From positions 169,329,740-169,393,739 of the forward strand of contig CM043944.1 in NCBI GenBank assembly GCA_014529385.2: a stretch of DNA of 64,000 nt. Reading direction: 5' to 3'. The DNA is from Adiantum capillus-veneris (taxonomy: Eukaryota > Streptophyta > Polypodiopsida > Polypodiales > Pteridaceae). The position numbers were made by a program, and so were the translations under genes. Of this stretch, positions 47,725-58,071 are shown piece after piece. The stretch's first letter is position 1. Each line of letters opens with the position of its first letter. The notes below the pieces were generated by a model. That model had not been told where the DNA came from. It was given only the letters and a program-made list of their open reading frames with translations, and searched no databases.

Positions 47725-49269
47725 TGTAAGGTCTCTGACCCCGATCAAAAGAGCATCGTGTACCATGTAATGATCATAATAGAAAAAGTTACTATTTTTA
47801 GCAGTTTTCCAAATTCGGTCAGTGCCATGATGTTTAGAATGTTTTAAAGCTTCGAAATGTGAATTAAAATAATTTTTGTAAAAAATTCCAAAAATAGCAA
47901 GTTTTTGGTCACCCGACTCGTCCAATTTTGATCGTCTCGAAAAACTGCACCCGTATCCCGAATTTCAAAAAAATGCATTTTCGGACCCCGAGGGCTGCTA
48001 AATATGGCAAGTACTCGGTTCAGTACATCTTAGTTAGAGCTCCGTATAGCAATTTACGGCATCAAAATCCGACTCGTATGACCCGTTTCAGCCAAAAATC
48101 AATTTTTCCAAAAATTGAGCGGGGAGGCATCGGAGCCCGGGACTGTGTGAGAACAGGTTCCAGGACACTCCATACCAGCTTTAGCAACTAGGGGGCGCCC
48201 TCTTGCCTTTGTGGGAGTCCTGGGAAACCTGCCAAGCCAGTAACTAAGTCTCAGAGTCAGTTAAACTAGCCAACCTGACACTTGGTGAGTAGGGAACTAG
48301 ACTTGCCATGGTTAACTGGAGAAGCTCCCAGATGCATTTAGCAACCCGGGTCGATTTTCAGCTTGTAGAAGCCTATTTAAAGACCTGCACACACACACAC
48401 ACACTCACACTTATGCTCATACACACACACAATGCATACACACACACCTCTACACACTAGGAAGGTGCTGCCAGTTCATACACCTTTTGAAGGAGAAGCA
48501 AGGAGGAAGGTGCTGCCGAATTCTTGTCTCAAGAAGCTTGATTAGATCAGAAAATCGAGAAGATTTTCAGCCCTTAATCATGGTAACCACGATTTAATTA
48601 ATGCCTTCTGTAAATTCTTTTCATTACCATCTAAATTCCTCCTCTATTATGCTTATTCCTAGTCATAATTCTCTATAATTACTCTCTAATTTCTCCTTAA
48701 CCACATTCTATTATGTAATCAGCACACCATAGCTGAATTATCAGCCATTCATCATCCTTAATTAGTGATTAGTGCATGATTAATAGAATTTTCTCTCTCT
48801 AGGTAGCATAGTTATTAATCGATAACCCAAAAACTGTGTAGATTGATGAAAAATCACTTTTTTATTAATAATTTAGCTAAATTAGATCCATTCTCTTATG
48901 CATTAAGATGTAATTAAGGTAAAATTAAAGCCGTCATTCAGTCTCTAAGAGTTAATTTTCTCACACCTATGCATGAGGTGAACCTGCATCCTCTAATTTC
49001 TAGGAAGAGATTAATTATGCTTGATTCATCTTTCTGGTAAATCTATTAATGAGACCTTATTATTCTTAATCATGTAAGCTAAGTAATTATCTTTAGAGCC
49101 GGTTCCCATATGAATATGCATCATCCATAATGATTGCTATATGGAAAAATCTAAACCTCTCATGTAGCAGGCATTGTTTGATGTTGCTAATCTATCATTT
49201 GGCTTGTTATGATGCTTGTGGACATTAGCTCTTTCCTCCAAGTTAATTATTTAAAGTAGTGAGTTTAAA

Positions 49270-49410
49270 ATGGCCCCGGTTAAGAGGACTCGCTTTGGTG
49301 GATCCCACGACCACGAGGCAGGAATGAGCAAGGTGAACGGGAAGGGAAAAGCTCCCATGGAGGAACAATTGCTGGCCATCTCATGGGCCATCGACGAAGA
49401 AATAGAAGAG
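49270..49410 (+). CDS. LTR-embedded coding exon of an extra retroelement ORF
   Basis: An ATG begins 47 open codons (MAPVKRTRFGG ..., lysine-rich, ending WAIDEEIEE) that stop exactly at a donor site GAAGAG|GTAGGT. The copy in the 3' LTR (62532-62672) keeps the ATG, frame, length and donor, with several amino-acid changes. Joined to the acceptor at 50605, the frame continues in phase 0 into the ORF at 50606-51109. The intron would span the LTR end and primer site. The function is unknown; the basic N-terminus could bind nucleic acid. Confidence 0.6.
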
Positions 49411-49702
49411 GTAGGTCATAATTTCATTTAAGCTATTTAATTTAACATTGCACACGTTTAGTTAGGAATGAACATATCCCCAAACATGTTCGAGAAATCG
49501 GACGAAAACCTCGGCATTGAATTCATTGTACATTAAGTTCTAAAGTAGGAAGGAAATGATGATGGGTATGCTGGTTGCAATAGGAAAGAATGTATGCTAG
49601 GGAAAATTTAGCTCGATATGTTCATTTTATTTCCAATGTTGAATCTGTCCTAACCCCCCTACTGATCACAGGGGGCAGAGTTCCTCGTTAAGGGCTCTTG
49701 AA

Positions 49703-49818
49703 TCCACGACCTGCTTTTTATGCGGTGGATACCCACGACTTGCTTTCTATGCGGTGGGAACCCACGTCTTGCTTTCTATGCGGTGGGATTGTCCATGACG
49801 TGCTTTCTACGCGGTGGA
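49703..49818 (+). repeat. Fourfold hairpin-forming minisatellite in the LTR
   Basis: Four copies of a unit of about 30-33 bp, CCACGACTTGCTTTCTATGCGGTGG and variants. Each copy can fold on itself because it begins CCAC and ends GTGG. The equivalent part of the 3' LTR is missing. Confidence 0.8.
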
Positions 49819-50494
49819 CATACCTAGTTGTATGGGTAGCTAGGCTACAACGGGAGGAGTGAACTCTCGCTAGAGGGGGGAGGTTGTACCTCCAGAACAT
49901 TGGAATTTTAATGAATAAGTTTGAGTAGAATTTTTACTAGAATTCTGTCTTGGTGTTGTTTGCAATACTGGTTGAAGGGCTGTCTTAACGAAAAATGTGC
50001 TTCGGAATTAAAACAAGGAATGTTTATGTTGAAAAACCTTTGTGGTAGTAATTAGGTCACACAAGTAAGTGTGAGTGTGAGGGTGGAAAGTGGGGGCTTG
50101 GCTCGGGTTGCCAATGCCTACGAGATGGGTGGTCCCGATTGGTCGGGAACTCTCTGTCCCCATAGTGCTTACTCGATATTAGTAATTACTCATTGCCCCT
50201 AGAGCGGTGAAATCTCTAGGGTATATGCCTCTGAAACATGGGAAAAAAGGAACTCGGGGATTCTCTTCTCTTGGAAGGTGGGTCTTAGGATCGCTAGATA
50301 GATCAAGTACGCTTCCCCTGCGAGGTGGAGCTAGATCTCCCTGTTAGTAGGCTCGAACTCGACTCACATTGTGATGAGAGATCGTCCGCTAGTCGAACCC
50401 TGAACCATTTTGTTTGCTTCCGTAATAGATCTAGTGGCCATCGGGTTCACCATCAGATCCTCCATTGGAGACGGCGGGGTGGGGACCTCACACC

Positions 50495-50507
50495 TGGTAT
50501 CAGAGCC
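50495..50507 (+). other. Primer binding site (initiator Met tRNA)
   Basis: TGGTATCAGAGCC, two bases after the LTR end, is the usual minus-strand primer site of plant LTR elements. Confidence 0.92.
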
Positions 50508-50605
50508 TAGGTTAGGCTGGGAAATAAAGTCGTATTGTTTGAACATTTAAAAGGAACTGAAAGTATATAGGTAGCTGATCCAAATTCTTTGCATTGGTGT
50601 TGCAG

Positions 50606-51109
50606 GAAGACCCCGTGCTCGAATATCGGAAGTTCCAAGTGTTTGAGCTTATTTATGAGCAAGCTCGAAGATCCCAAGTTTACCAGTTCAGGCAAGATGT
50701 CATGGAGATATTGTTGAAGGCTTATACGCCACACTCCACTCGCATTGATAGAGGATGGGAACTTGATTCGACATTTCCAGGAGGGGTTTACTACATCAAC
50801 GCTCGGAAGCTAGGATGCCTGGCTACCGACTTGAAGAAGATACGTTGGGGAGAAGAGTTGAGGGTAATAGAGATGTTCTACTTGGTGCCTACGCGATTGG
50901 ACCAGACTGTTTCAGACAACTCCAATCGAACCATCAACGATTGGCTCTTGGAGAAGGTCACCAACGTGATCCCAGCGAACCGAGTCAAAACCTTTGGATT
51001 ACTGAAAGCGGAACTCCGGTTTGATATCTTAGTTTATTATCCACTCAAGAATGAGTATAGAAACTATTACACTAATGAAGTAGTGCATCATGTCAATACC
51101 ATCTCCTAG
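50606..51109 (+). CDS. Extra ORF ahead of gag (second exon)
   Basis: 167 codons open from the splice acceptor TTGGTGTTGCAG|GAAGAC (50605/50606) to a TAG at 51107-51109. It starts EDPVLEYRKFQVFELIYEQ and includes GVYYINARKLGCLATDLKK and LVPTRLDQTVSDNSNRT. It is undamaged although the gag-pol behind it is full of stops. With the LTR exon it would encode about 214 residues. I recognise no family; it is not the capsid gag, which follows at 51.3 kb. Possible roles are a regulatory or nucleic-acid-binding protein of this retroelement lineage, or a captured host domain. Confidence 0.55.
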   Translation, partial: EDPVLEYRKFQVFELIYEQARRSQVYQFRQDVMEILLKAYTPHSTRIDRGWELDSTFPGGVYYINARKLGCLATDLKKIRWGEELRVIEMFYLVPTRLDQTVSDNSNRTINDWLLEKVTNVIPANRVKTFGLLKAELRFDILVYYPLKNEYRNYYTNEVVHHVNTIS

Positions 51110-51326
51110 GCGTATGTCATACGCAATCCATAAAGCCATGTAATAAGCTGATCATCAGTTATCCTAAACCTTGAGGGGTTTAGATTGTAATAAATTTTTA
51201 TCAATAAAGTGCTTTTTGTCTCTGAATCTTGTCTCTTGATAAAGTGGAATTTTGAAATTTTATTAAAGTCTCGTGTCTATTTTGAAATCCAAGTAATGTA
51301 TCAAGAATTTGTATAATCCATGTAGG

Positions 51327-52444
51327 TACCGCCTGTTTCTCTGTACTCGACAGCGCAAGAGAAAAAGCTCCTCCTCAAGCAAGCCCAACCTTCGATCTTT
51401 AAGGGCGAGGGGGCAAATGTGGAGAGAGATGTGTAAGTATGGATGGAAGCCATGGACGATTACTTTGAAGCTGCGGGGACCCAGCCCGTAAATCAGACCA
51501 TGCTTGTGATGTTCCGCTTGACTGGCGATGCCAAGATATGGTGGAAGGAACATTGCAGGGACATGGATAGTAAAGGATCTTCCCAGTCTTGGGAAGACAT
51601 CAAAGCTGCAATAATGGGGCGATATTTACCACCTGCCTATAGAACCTTGAGGATGAATGAGTTCTTTTCACTTCGGTAGCTGAATTCATCTGTCGAAGAA
51701 TACTATGCAAAGTTTGTCACTCTTCGGAGATATGCTCCTAAGATGACCTTGGAACAACAGGTGGCAAGGTTCTTCCAAGGACTAATCAATCCCCTGAATA
51801 CTCGGTTGGAAGCTCTCAGGCGGACGACGCTACAGGATGCCTTGTTAAGAGCCAAACCTCTAGCTCTTTAAGTACAAAGGGCTAATCAGAATAGGAGGAA
51901 TCATTGGGCAAAGAGGGCAAGGACCACTGCTTGGGATAATAGACCAGCCAACCAAGCGTATAACCAGCGCCCTATTGTGTCTACCACCACAACCATGGAG
52001 TTCCCTGATGTCCAATGCTATGGCTGCGACGAGCATGGGAATTACAGATCCAATTGCCCCAGGAACATTCAGGCAACCAATGCCAATGCCATACCCTTGA
52101 ATACCCGTGGGCATGGCCAAGCTAATGGAAGAGGAGGACGAGGAAGTATGAACAGAGGGCGAGGGCGTGGAGCTATCGCCAGAATGAATGCCGCAGTGGT
52201 ACAAGCAACTGTGGGTGACGAAGCAGTGGAGAGAGCAACCCTACATGCTGCAATTGACAATCCCAATGGTTGTGAGAAATACGTAGTCATTCATACGCCA
52301 GGATCTCTCAGAGGTGAACAAGTTAACTTCCTTATAGATTGTGGTAGTACTCTTTCATTTCTTTCACCCAGATGCATGAGGAAGCTCAAGCTAGATAAGT
52401 ATCCAACAAGCAAGCTAGTTGTAGAGTTAGCAAACGACAAGTAA
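51327..52444 (+). pseudogene. Ty3 chromovirus gag and start of protease (decayed)
   Basis: Frames read SIFKGEGANVERDV, a stop at 51434, then VWMEAMDDYFEAAGTQPVNQ, DAKIWWKEHCRDM and VEEYYAKFVTLRRYAPKM, the usual capsid pattern. The zinc knuckle at about 52017-52058 reads CYGCDEHGNYRSNC, with Asn in place of the expected His. The protease follows with VNFLIDCGSTLSFLSPRCM (active-site Asp in LIDCGS, about 52335). Stops include 51434, 51677, about 51869 and 52442. The element cannot make these proteins. Confidence 0.85.
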
Positions 52445-54030
52445 GTAGTATCTCAACATTCTGCAGGAAAGATCGATTTTGATTTAGGGGGACACCCAAC
52501 TTCTGCCCAATTTCGAACCTTACCCTTAGGATTCTTTGATAGGATACTAGGGATGGACTAGCTAAAGCAAAATAGGGCCCACATACATTGTGCACAAGGG
52601 AATTTTACCTTTACAGATAACTTGGGTAATGAAGCCTTAATCCAGGGGGAAAATGGGAGACCTAAGGCTACTCTAGTTAAGGCCAACAGACTTTTGAAGG
52701 GACTAAGGAAGGGTCAGAAAATTTATGCAGTAAACCTCAACAAGGTGGACCAATCAGATACCTCATTTCGACCAAACTGGTTGAGAGAGTGTGATGATGT
52801 ATTCCCTGAAGACCTTACGAATCTTCCGCCGCACAGAGAGGTAGATCATGAGATCGACACTATCCCTGGATGTGAACCTATCTCAAAACGACCTTATAAA
52901 ATGTCACTTCCAGAGGCTATCAAACTCAAGGAACAACTTAGGCAACTCATTGAGCAAGGATTCATTTGACCCAGTACTTCTCCTTGGGTTGATCTAGTTC
53001 TTTTTCAGAAAAAGAAGGGCGGGACCTTAAGGCTATGCATAGACTACCGGGGACTGAACCAGGTAACTGTCAAGAACAAGTATCCAATTCCAAGGATTGA
53101 CGAACTTTTGGACAGACTCCACGGCGCCAAAATATTTACAAAGATAGATCTAAGGTCAGGATATTACCAAATCAGGATCAAGGAATCGGATATTCCAAAG
53201 ACGGCTTTCAATACTAGGTATGGGCACTACGAGTTCACAGTAATGTCTTTTGGTCTAACAAATGCTCCTGCAAGCTTCAATCGACTTATGCAGGATATTT
53301 TCAGACCTTACCTGGATGATTTTGTCTTGGTTTTCTTTGATGACATTCTGATCTACTCTTAGAACGAGGCAGATCACGAAGAACATGTTCGCAAAGTACT
53401 TGATCTTCTTCGAAAACACCAACTTTACGCTAAAGAGAGCAAGTGCACTTTTTTCTCACCAAAAGTCAACTATCTTGGATTTGTCATATCGGCTGAGGGG
53501 ATTTCAACAGACCCAGACAAGGTCAAGGACATTGTTGATTGGCCTCAAGCATCCACCGTCAGCGAAGTAAGAGGATTTCTTGGAATAACAAGATGGTACA
53601 GGATTTTTGTCAAGGACTATGCACGTATTGTTGCACCTTTGACGAAACTCCTAAAGAAAGGGATGAGGATCGAATGGAAGACCGAGCACGAGTCTAGATT
53701 TGCTAAACTAAAAGAGTTCTTGGTCTCAGCTCCTATTTTAAAGCTTCCAGATTTCAGTAAGGAATTTGAAGTAGCAACCGATGCTAGAAAATTTGCTCTA
53801 GACGGAGTTCTTACTCAAGAAGGAAGACCAGTGGCATATACTTCGCAAAAGCTAAGAGATCATGAGAAGAATTATCCTACTCATGACTTGGAACTTTTAG
53901 CAGTTATTCATGCGCTGAAGTTATGGAGACATTATCTTCTCGGACGCAAGTTCCAGCTGGTGACATACCACAAGAGCTTAAAATGGATTTTTATTCAACC
54001 TATTCTCAATATGCGACAACGATGATGGAT
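52445..54030 (+). pseudogene. Ty3 chromovirus RT-RNase H, copy A (decayed)
   Basis: Protease end (SQHSAGKIDFDLGGHP, RILGMD), then RT with [85 protein letters not shown] and [10 protein letters not shown] (about 53330-53359). RNase H has FEVATDARKFALDGVLTQEG and YPTHDLELLAVIHALKLW. Stops at about 52967 (CGA to TGA), 53360-53362 (CAG to TAG) and 54022 (CGA to TGA) fit C-to-T decay. From 52706 this copy is duplicated at 58072 onwards. Confidence 0.92.
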
Positions 54031-55358
54031 AGAGCTATTACATGAATATGACTTTGACATAAAGTATAGACCAGGGAAGGAAAATGCAGTTGCAGATGGT
54101 CTTAGCCGAAAATCCTTTCTCGAAGCTATCTCTATTCCAAATAACCCTATCTTGGATAGAATCAAAGAAGCATCTTTAGTAGATCCAGAACACCAGCGTA
54201 TAGTATCTCTAGTCCATCAGAATAAGATGCCTGAAGCTAAAGATTACTCTCTTATGGGAGGATGTCTTTACTACAGACATAGACTCTGTGTACCCAGAGA
54301 TCCAGCCTTAAAGAAGGCCATTTTGTATGAAGAGCACGATAGCCCTACATCCAGACATCCAGGGTATGCTAAGACTCTTCATGCTATCAAGAGGAGTTAT
54401 TTTTGGTATTGGATGAAAGGAGACATACTTCGCTATGTGAGGCAATGTCTTTCTTGTCAACGGATAAAGGCCGAAAGAATCAAGTTACCAGGGCAACTTC
54501 AACTTCTTGACATACCCCAGATGAAATGGGAATGCATCAGTATGGATTTTATTACAGGATTACCTTCAACAGGAGGTTATGATTCTGTTTTCATGGTTGT
54601 TGATATGCTCACAAAAGTGGCTCATCTAAGACCCGTAAAGACAACCTTTACTGCTTCAGATATTAGCTGGGTATTCATCAAGGAGATTTTTAGGTTACAT
54701 GGTCTACCCAAGCGTATCATCAGTGATAGAGATGCCAAGTTTACATCAAAATTTTGGACTTCTTTTTTCCAATCTATTGGGTCACAATTAGCTTTCAGTA
54801 TAGCGTATCATCCCCAGACAGATGGGCAGACTGAAAGAGTTAATCAAGTCATGGAGGACATTCTTAGAGCCTACTGTTCGCAAGAGCCAAAGAAGTGGTT
54901 ACAATATCTACCTTTGGTGGAGTATGCTTAAAACTCTTCCGAACACAGAATCATTGGAATGTCACCTTTCAAAGCTCTTTATGGACAGGACTGTTTAGCA
55001 CCACTGAACTTCTCAGATCCAACCATCAGGGTAGAAGCATCTAAGAAGATGTTAGAAGATATGGAAGCACAGACTAGAGCTATTCGCCAAGACATTCAGG
55101 CCGCTTAGGATAGACAGAAGCACTATGCAGATAAGAACCATTCGGAAAGAACTTTCAAAGAAGGGGATAAGGTTTTTATGAGACTCCGACCAAAGAAAAG
55201 TAACTTATCACTAGGCAGATATAAAAAGCTAAGCCCAAGGTATTGTGGACCATTTAGATTGTTAAAGTTTTAAGTGACCAAGCCTACAAGCTAAAGTTAC
55301 CTGCAAACTTGAAGATTCATGATGTGTTCCATGTCAGCTTACTCAAACCTTATATTCA
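54030..55358 (+). pseudogene. Ty3 chromovirus integrase, copy A, cut at its end
   Basis: H2C2 domain (HPGYAKTLHAIKRSYFWYW, RQCLSCQRIK), core with CISMDFITGLPSTGGYD, IISDRDAKFTSKFW and HPQTDGQTERVNQVMEDIL, then MSPFKALYGQDCL. A stop stands at about 54929 and another at about 55108. Homology to copy B stops at 55358 in the YIP/YIQ region, just before the chromodomain, where foreign sequence begins. Confidence 0.92.
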
Positions 55359-55453
55359 AAGCTTTAAAATCAAATCAACTTAGCGAGCGAAATCTTGCTT
55401 AAGCAACAAGTTGGAAGAGGATGAGGAGAAGAAACGATGCGAGTTTTTTTTTT

Positions 55454-55472
55454 GGGGGGGGGGGGGGGGGGG
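55454..55472. repeat. Poly-G run, 19 bases
   Basis: A run of 10 T (55444-55453) followed by 19 G. Confidence 0.95.
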
Positions 55473-55867
55473 AATGGGGAAGAGAGACAAGTTTACACCA
55501 AACGTGTTTCTCTTTCATTAGCTCATCAGTGGTGCAAACATAAAGGAGGATATGGAGGAGGTATAAATAGTGAGGTGTGGTGTGGCTCAAAAAACTGTAA
55601 TGGTACCTCTTTTGAAGATGGAGAGGCTAACTTAAAGACAAGTTATTGCTCACCTAAAGTGGGTACTTACAAAAAAGGGGGGAAAAGTAGAGAGTTAATG
55701 GGGCATTTAAAGGAGTTGAAGATTGTAAAGGAAAGGGACTAGTCAAAAAAAGGGGGGGAAATTTGACTTAGCCTAGGGAATGGGTGGAGTTTAGAGGGGC
55801 TGCATATATACATGAGGCCAAAGCTAACTGAATTCAGGTTATAGTCAAATTCGGGTGTAATTCCCTT

Positions 55868-55900
55868 GGGGGGGGGGGGGGGGGGGGGGGGGGAGGGGGG
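55868..55900. repeat. Poly-G run, 26 + 6 bases
   Basis: 26 G, one A, then 6 G. Runs of this length are rare in plant genomes and hard to sequence, so the exact length is uncertain. Confidence 0.9.
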
Positions 55901-55933
55901 TTAGAGAGGTTGTATAAATGAGGCCGCAATTAG

Positions 55934-57975
55934 CTATGGTAAGGATTTGTCAATTACGCGTGGAATTCCTTTAGGGGGGGGGTTCGGGGATTGAAACAAA
56001 AAAGAAAAAGGAGAAGGAGGTTTAGAGAGAAGGGTTCCGAGATTAGGCGCATTCATCCAACATATCAAACGTCTAGGCAAGTGTGCGAGGTCCGTGCTGG
56101 TTTTGAGCAGATTAGTGAGGGGTTGGTTAATGGAACGAGATAAGTTGAGATGGCGGATTAGAGGTGAGAAAGGAATCTTGATGATGGTAGGAGAAGGTTT
56201 GGTAATGGGTTGTTTTTGAAGGAGAGAGGGTCTTAGATCATAAGAGAGGTAGAGAAAGCAAGCTTTCAATAGTGGGGAGGGATAACCCTTTGCTCTAAGC
56301 CTAGTATAGAAGAGGTTACGAATAGAGATGAAGCCCGAAACAGAGCTTTCCCTAATAATGTACCTCTTAAGCTCTGAGAGGATAAAAGCACTATTTTGGT
56401 GAGTAGGGTGCCAAGATTGCCAAGGGATATAGTTGTAGGAGTTTAGGGTTTTTTGGTGACAGTGGGTATCAAGGATCCCATAAGCTAAAAAAGAGGGTCC
56501 CTTGAAAAAATGGATATCCAGAATAAAAGATTCTTGAGAGGAGATTGAAAGGGAAATTTTGATATGTTCTTGGAGAGGGTGTCCATACTTTTGGAGGAGT
56601 TTGTTTAAGCTAGAGCAAGGAACATCCCAAATTCCGAAGGTATCATCTACAAATCTCTTGAAATAGAGAAGGGACGGAGAACATAAGAGATTCATGCCTT
56701 CTTCCAAAAAGCAAAGAAAAAGGCAAGCATACACAACCGCAAAGTTTGATCCCATAGCGGTGCCTTTGATTTGGTGCCAAAATTCTCCATTCAAAGAGAG
56801 ATAATGGTGGTTGAGGATAAGAGAGGCTAAGGATAAGATGAAGTTGACCTTAGGGGAAGGGAAAAAACCTTGGATGGAACTTTTAAGGGCAAGGAGGCCT
56901 TCGCGGATGGGGATACTAGGGTAGAGGGATTCAACGTCAAAGGTGAAGAGAATAATGTTTGGAGGGAAAGTGGTAGAAGCTAAATCTAAAACAAGAGAGT
57001 GAGAGTCCTTAAGGTGTTGTGTTTTGGACAAAAGAATCGGGTATAGTTGTGTATGGAGCCACTTAGAGGCGTTCTCCAAGACGTAACCTTTGTAAGAACA
57101 GATGGGACGGCCTACGAGGATGGGTTTGTGGATCTTAGGTAAAAGGAAGAAAGGACAAGGTTTGGGTTTATCTAATGAGGAGGAGAGGATAAAAGCTCTT
57201 TAATTGTAGGGAAGAAGAGGATAGTTGGTGAAGATGGAGAAAAGGAGGGATTGTACAAAAAGTAGAGGAGTTGTAGAGATTTTGGAGTAGGTGAGGGGGT
57301 CCATAAGGTGTCGAAAAGCTTCATTATTGTACCAGGACTTAGATAGGATAATTGGTCCTAGATTTTTATCTGCCGGTTTGATAATGATGTTACGATCATT
57401 TCTTAAGGATGAGATGGAGTTCTTTAAAAGAGGTTTAGAGTGAAAAGGAGGAAGAGAGGATAGAAGAGATAAGACTAAAGGTTTGGTTAAGAGTTGTGAA
57501 GGGAGAGGGAATATTCCAAAGAGGATTCGGGATAGAAAAAGGAGAAGGAGGAAGAGAGGGTTCTTGATTAAAAAACATTTTAAGTTGCAAACTTCTTTCT
57601 AAATTAGAATATTCTTGAAGAATAGAGGAGAGGGGGGGGTGGGCGAGAGGGGGGAATATAATTCAGCCCAAGGCCTACAAGCCTTTGTTCGGAGGGAGAG
57701 AGGGAACGATTAGAGAGGTTATGGAAAGAGAGGTTAGTAACCTTGTGCTCAAGTGAAAACGTGGAAATTTTGCTAAGAGTCAAAATCTTAAAGAGATAGG
57801 GGTTAGTGAGGGGTAGCCAAAATTTACAACGCTTTCTACCTATGTAGGGGGAGTGGGAAAGAAAAGGGAACATACAAGGAGGAGGGGTCCAGATAGGAGG
57901 AAAGAGGGGGGGTTTACAGAAGAGAAAATGGACCCAAGTTGTAGGGTGCTCCTTCCCTATTTCTCCCTCCTCCAT
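55934..57975 (-). pseudogene. Penelope-like element reverse transcriptase (broken)
   Basis: The N-terminal part (57975-57604) ends with VTNLSFHNLSNRSLSPSEQ and GLGLNYIPP, the start typical of Penelope proteins. After a frame change near 57600 come NIIIKPADKNLGPIIL, FFLLPKIHKPILVGRPIC, FTFDVESLYPSIPIREGL, IKGTAMGSNFAVVYACLF, FKRFVDDTFGIWD (catalytic DD, about 56645) and FILDIHFFKGPS. IHKP, GTAMGS and RFVDD in this order identify Penelope-type RT, related to telomerase. A TAA at 57200-57202 and the frameshift disable it. After NAPNLGTLLSKPPSPF the protein ends at 55934. No GIY-YIG endonuclease motif is seen downstream, so it is either an endonuclease-lacking type or truncated. Confidence 0.88.
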
Positions 57976-58071
57976 TGCAAGTTTTTTGAAGTTTTAGGTA
58001 GGCTACACTTAGGGTGCAGAGGCTTGGGTTGTGGTGTGAAAGAGTTGAGGGGGTAATGGGGAGTTTTGAGA

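Larger units (their letters stand above)
47725..50492 (+). mobile_element. 5' LTR of Ty3 chromovirus
   Basis: Starts TGTAAGGTCTCTGACC and ends ACCTCACA directly before the primer site, 2768 bp. Positions 47725-49525 match 60975-62787 with only scattered changes. A TATA-like box (CTATTTAAAG, about 48370-48379) precedes a (CA)n stretch. A short coding exon lies at 49270-49410. A fourfold hairpin-forming repeat at 49703-49818 lies in the right part. The length is large for a plant LTR. Confidence 0.93.
55359..58071 (-). mobile_element. Insert with Penelope-like element between the two Ty3 pol copies
   Basis: About 2.7 kb with no similarity to the Ty3 element, separating the duplicated pol segments. 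It carries a Penelope-type RT on the minus strand and two long G runs on the plus strand (C runs on the element's coding strand, at its 3' side). I see no LTR and no clear terminal repeat. The G-rich plus strand between 55440 and 58060 mirrors a pyrimidine-rich coding strand. Confidence 0.7.

Noticed and set aside
47698-48191. ORFs at the start of each LTR (also 60960-61442)
   Set aside because: They occur in both LTRs and on opposite strands, with no coding signature. They lie in LTR sequence and not in genes, unlike the 49270-49410 exon, which has a matching splice partner.
55381-55933. GIY-YIG endonuclease downstream of the Penelope RT
   Set aside because: No such motif is readable on the minus strand in this stretch; it is dominated by homopolymer and non-coding sequence.
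57604-58056. Plus-strand ORF 57853-58056
   Set aside because: It overlaps the Penelope N-terminal frame on the minus strand and has low-complexity content only.
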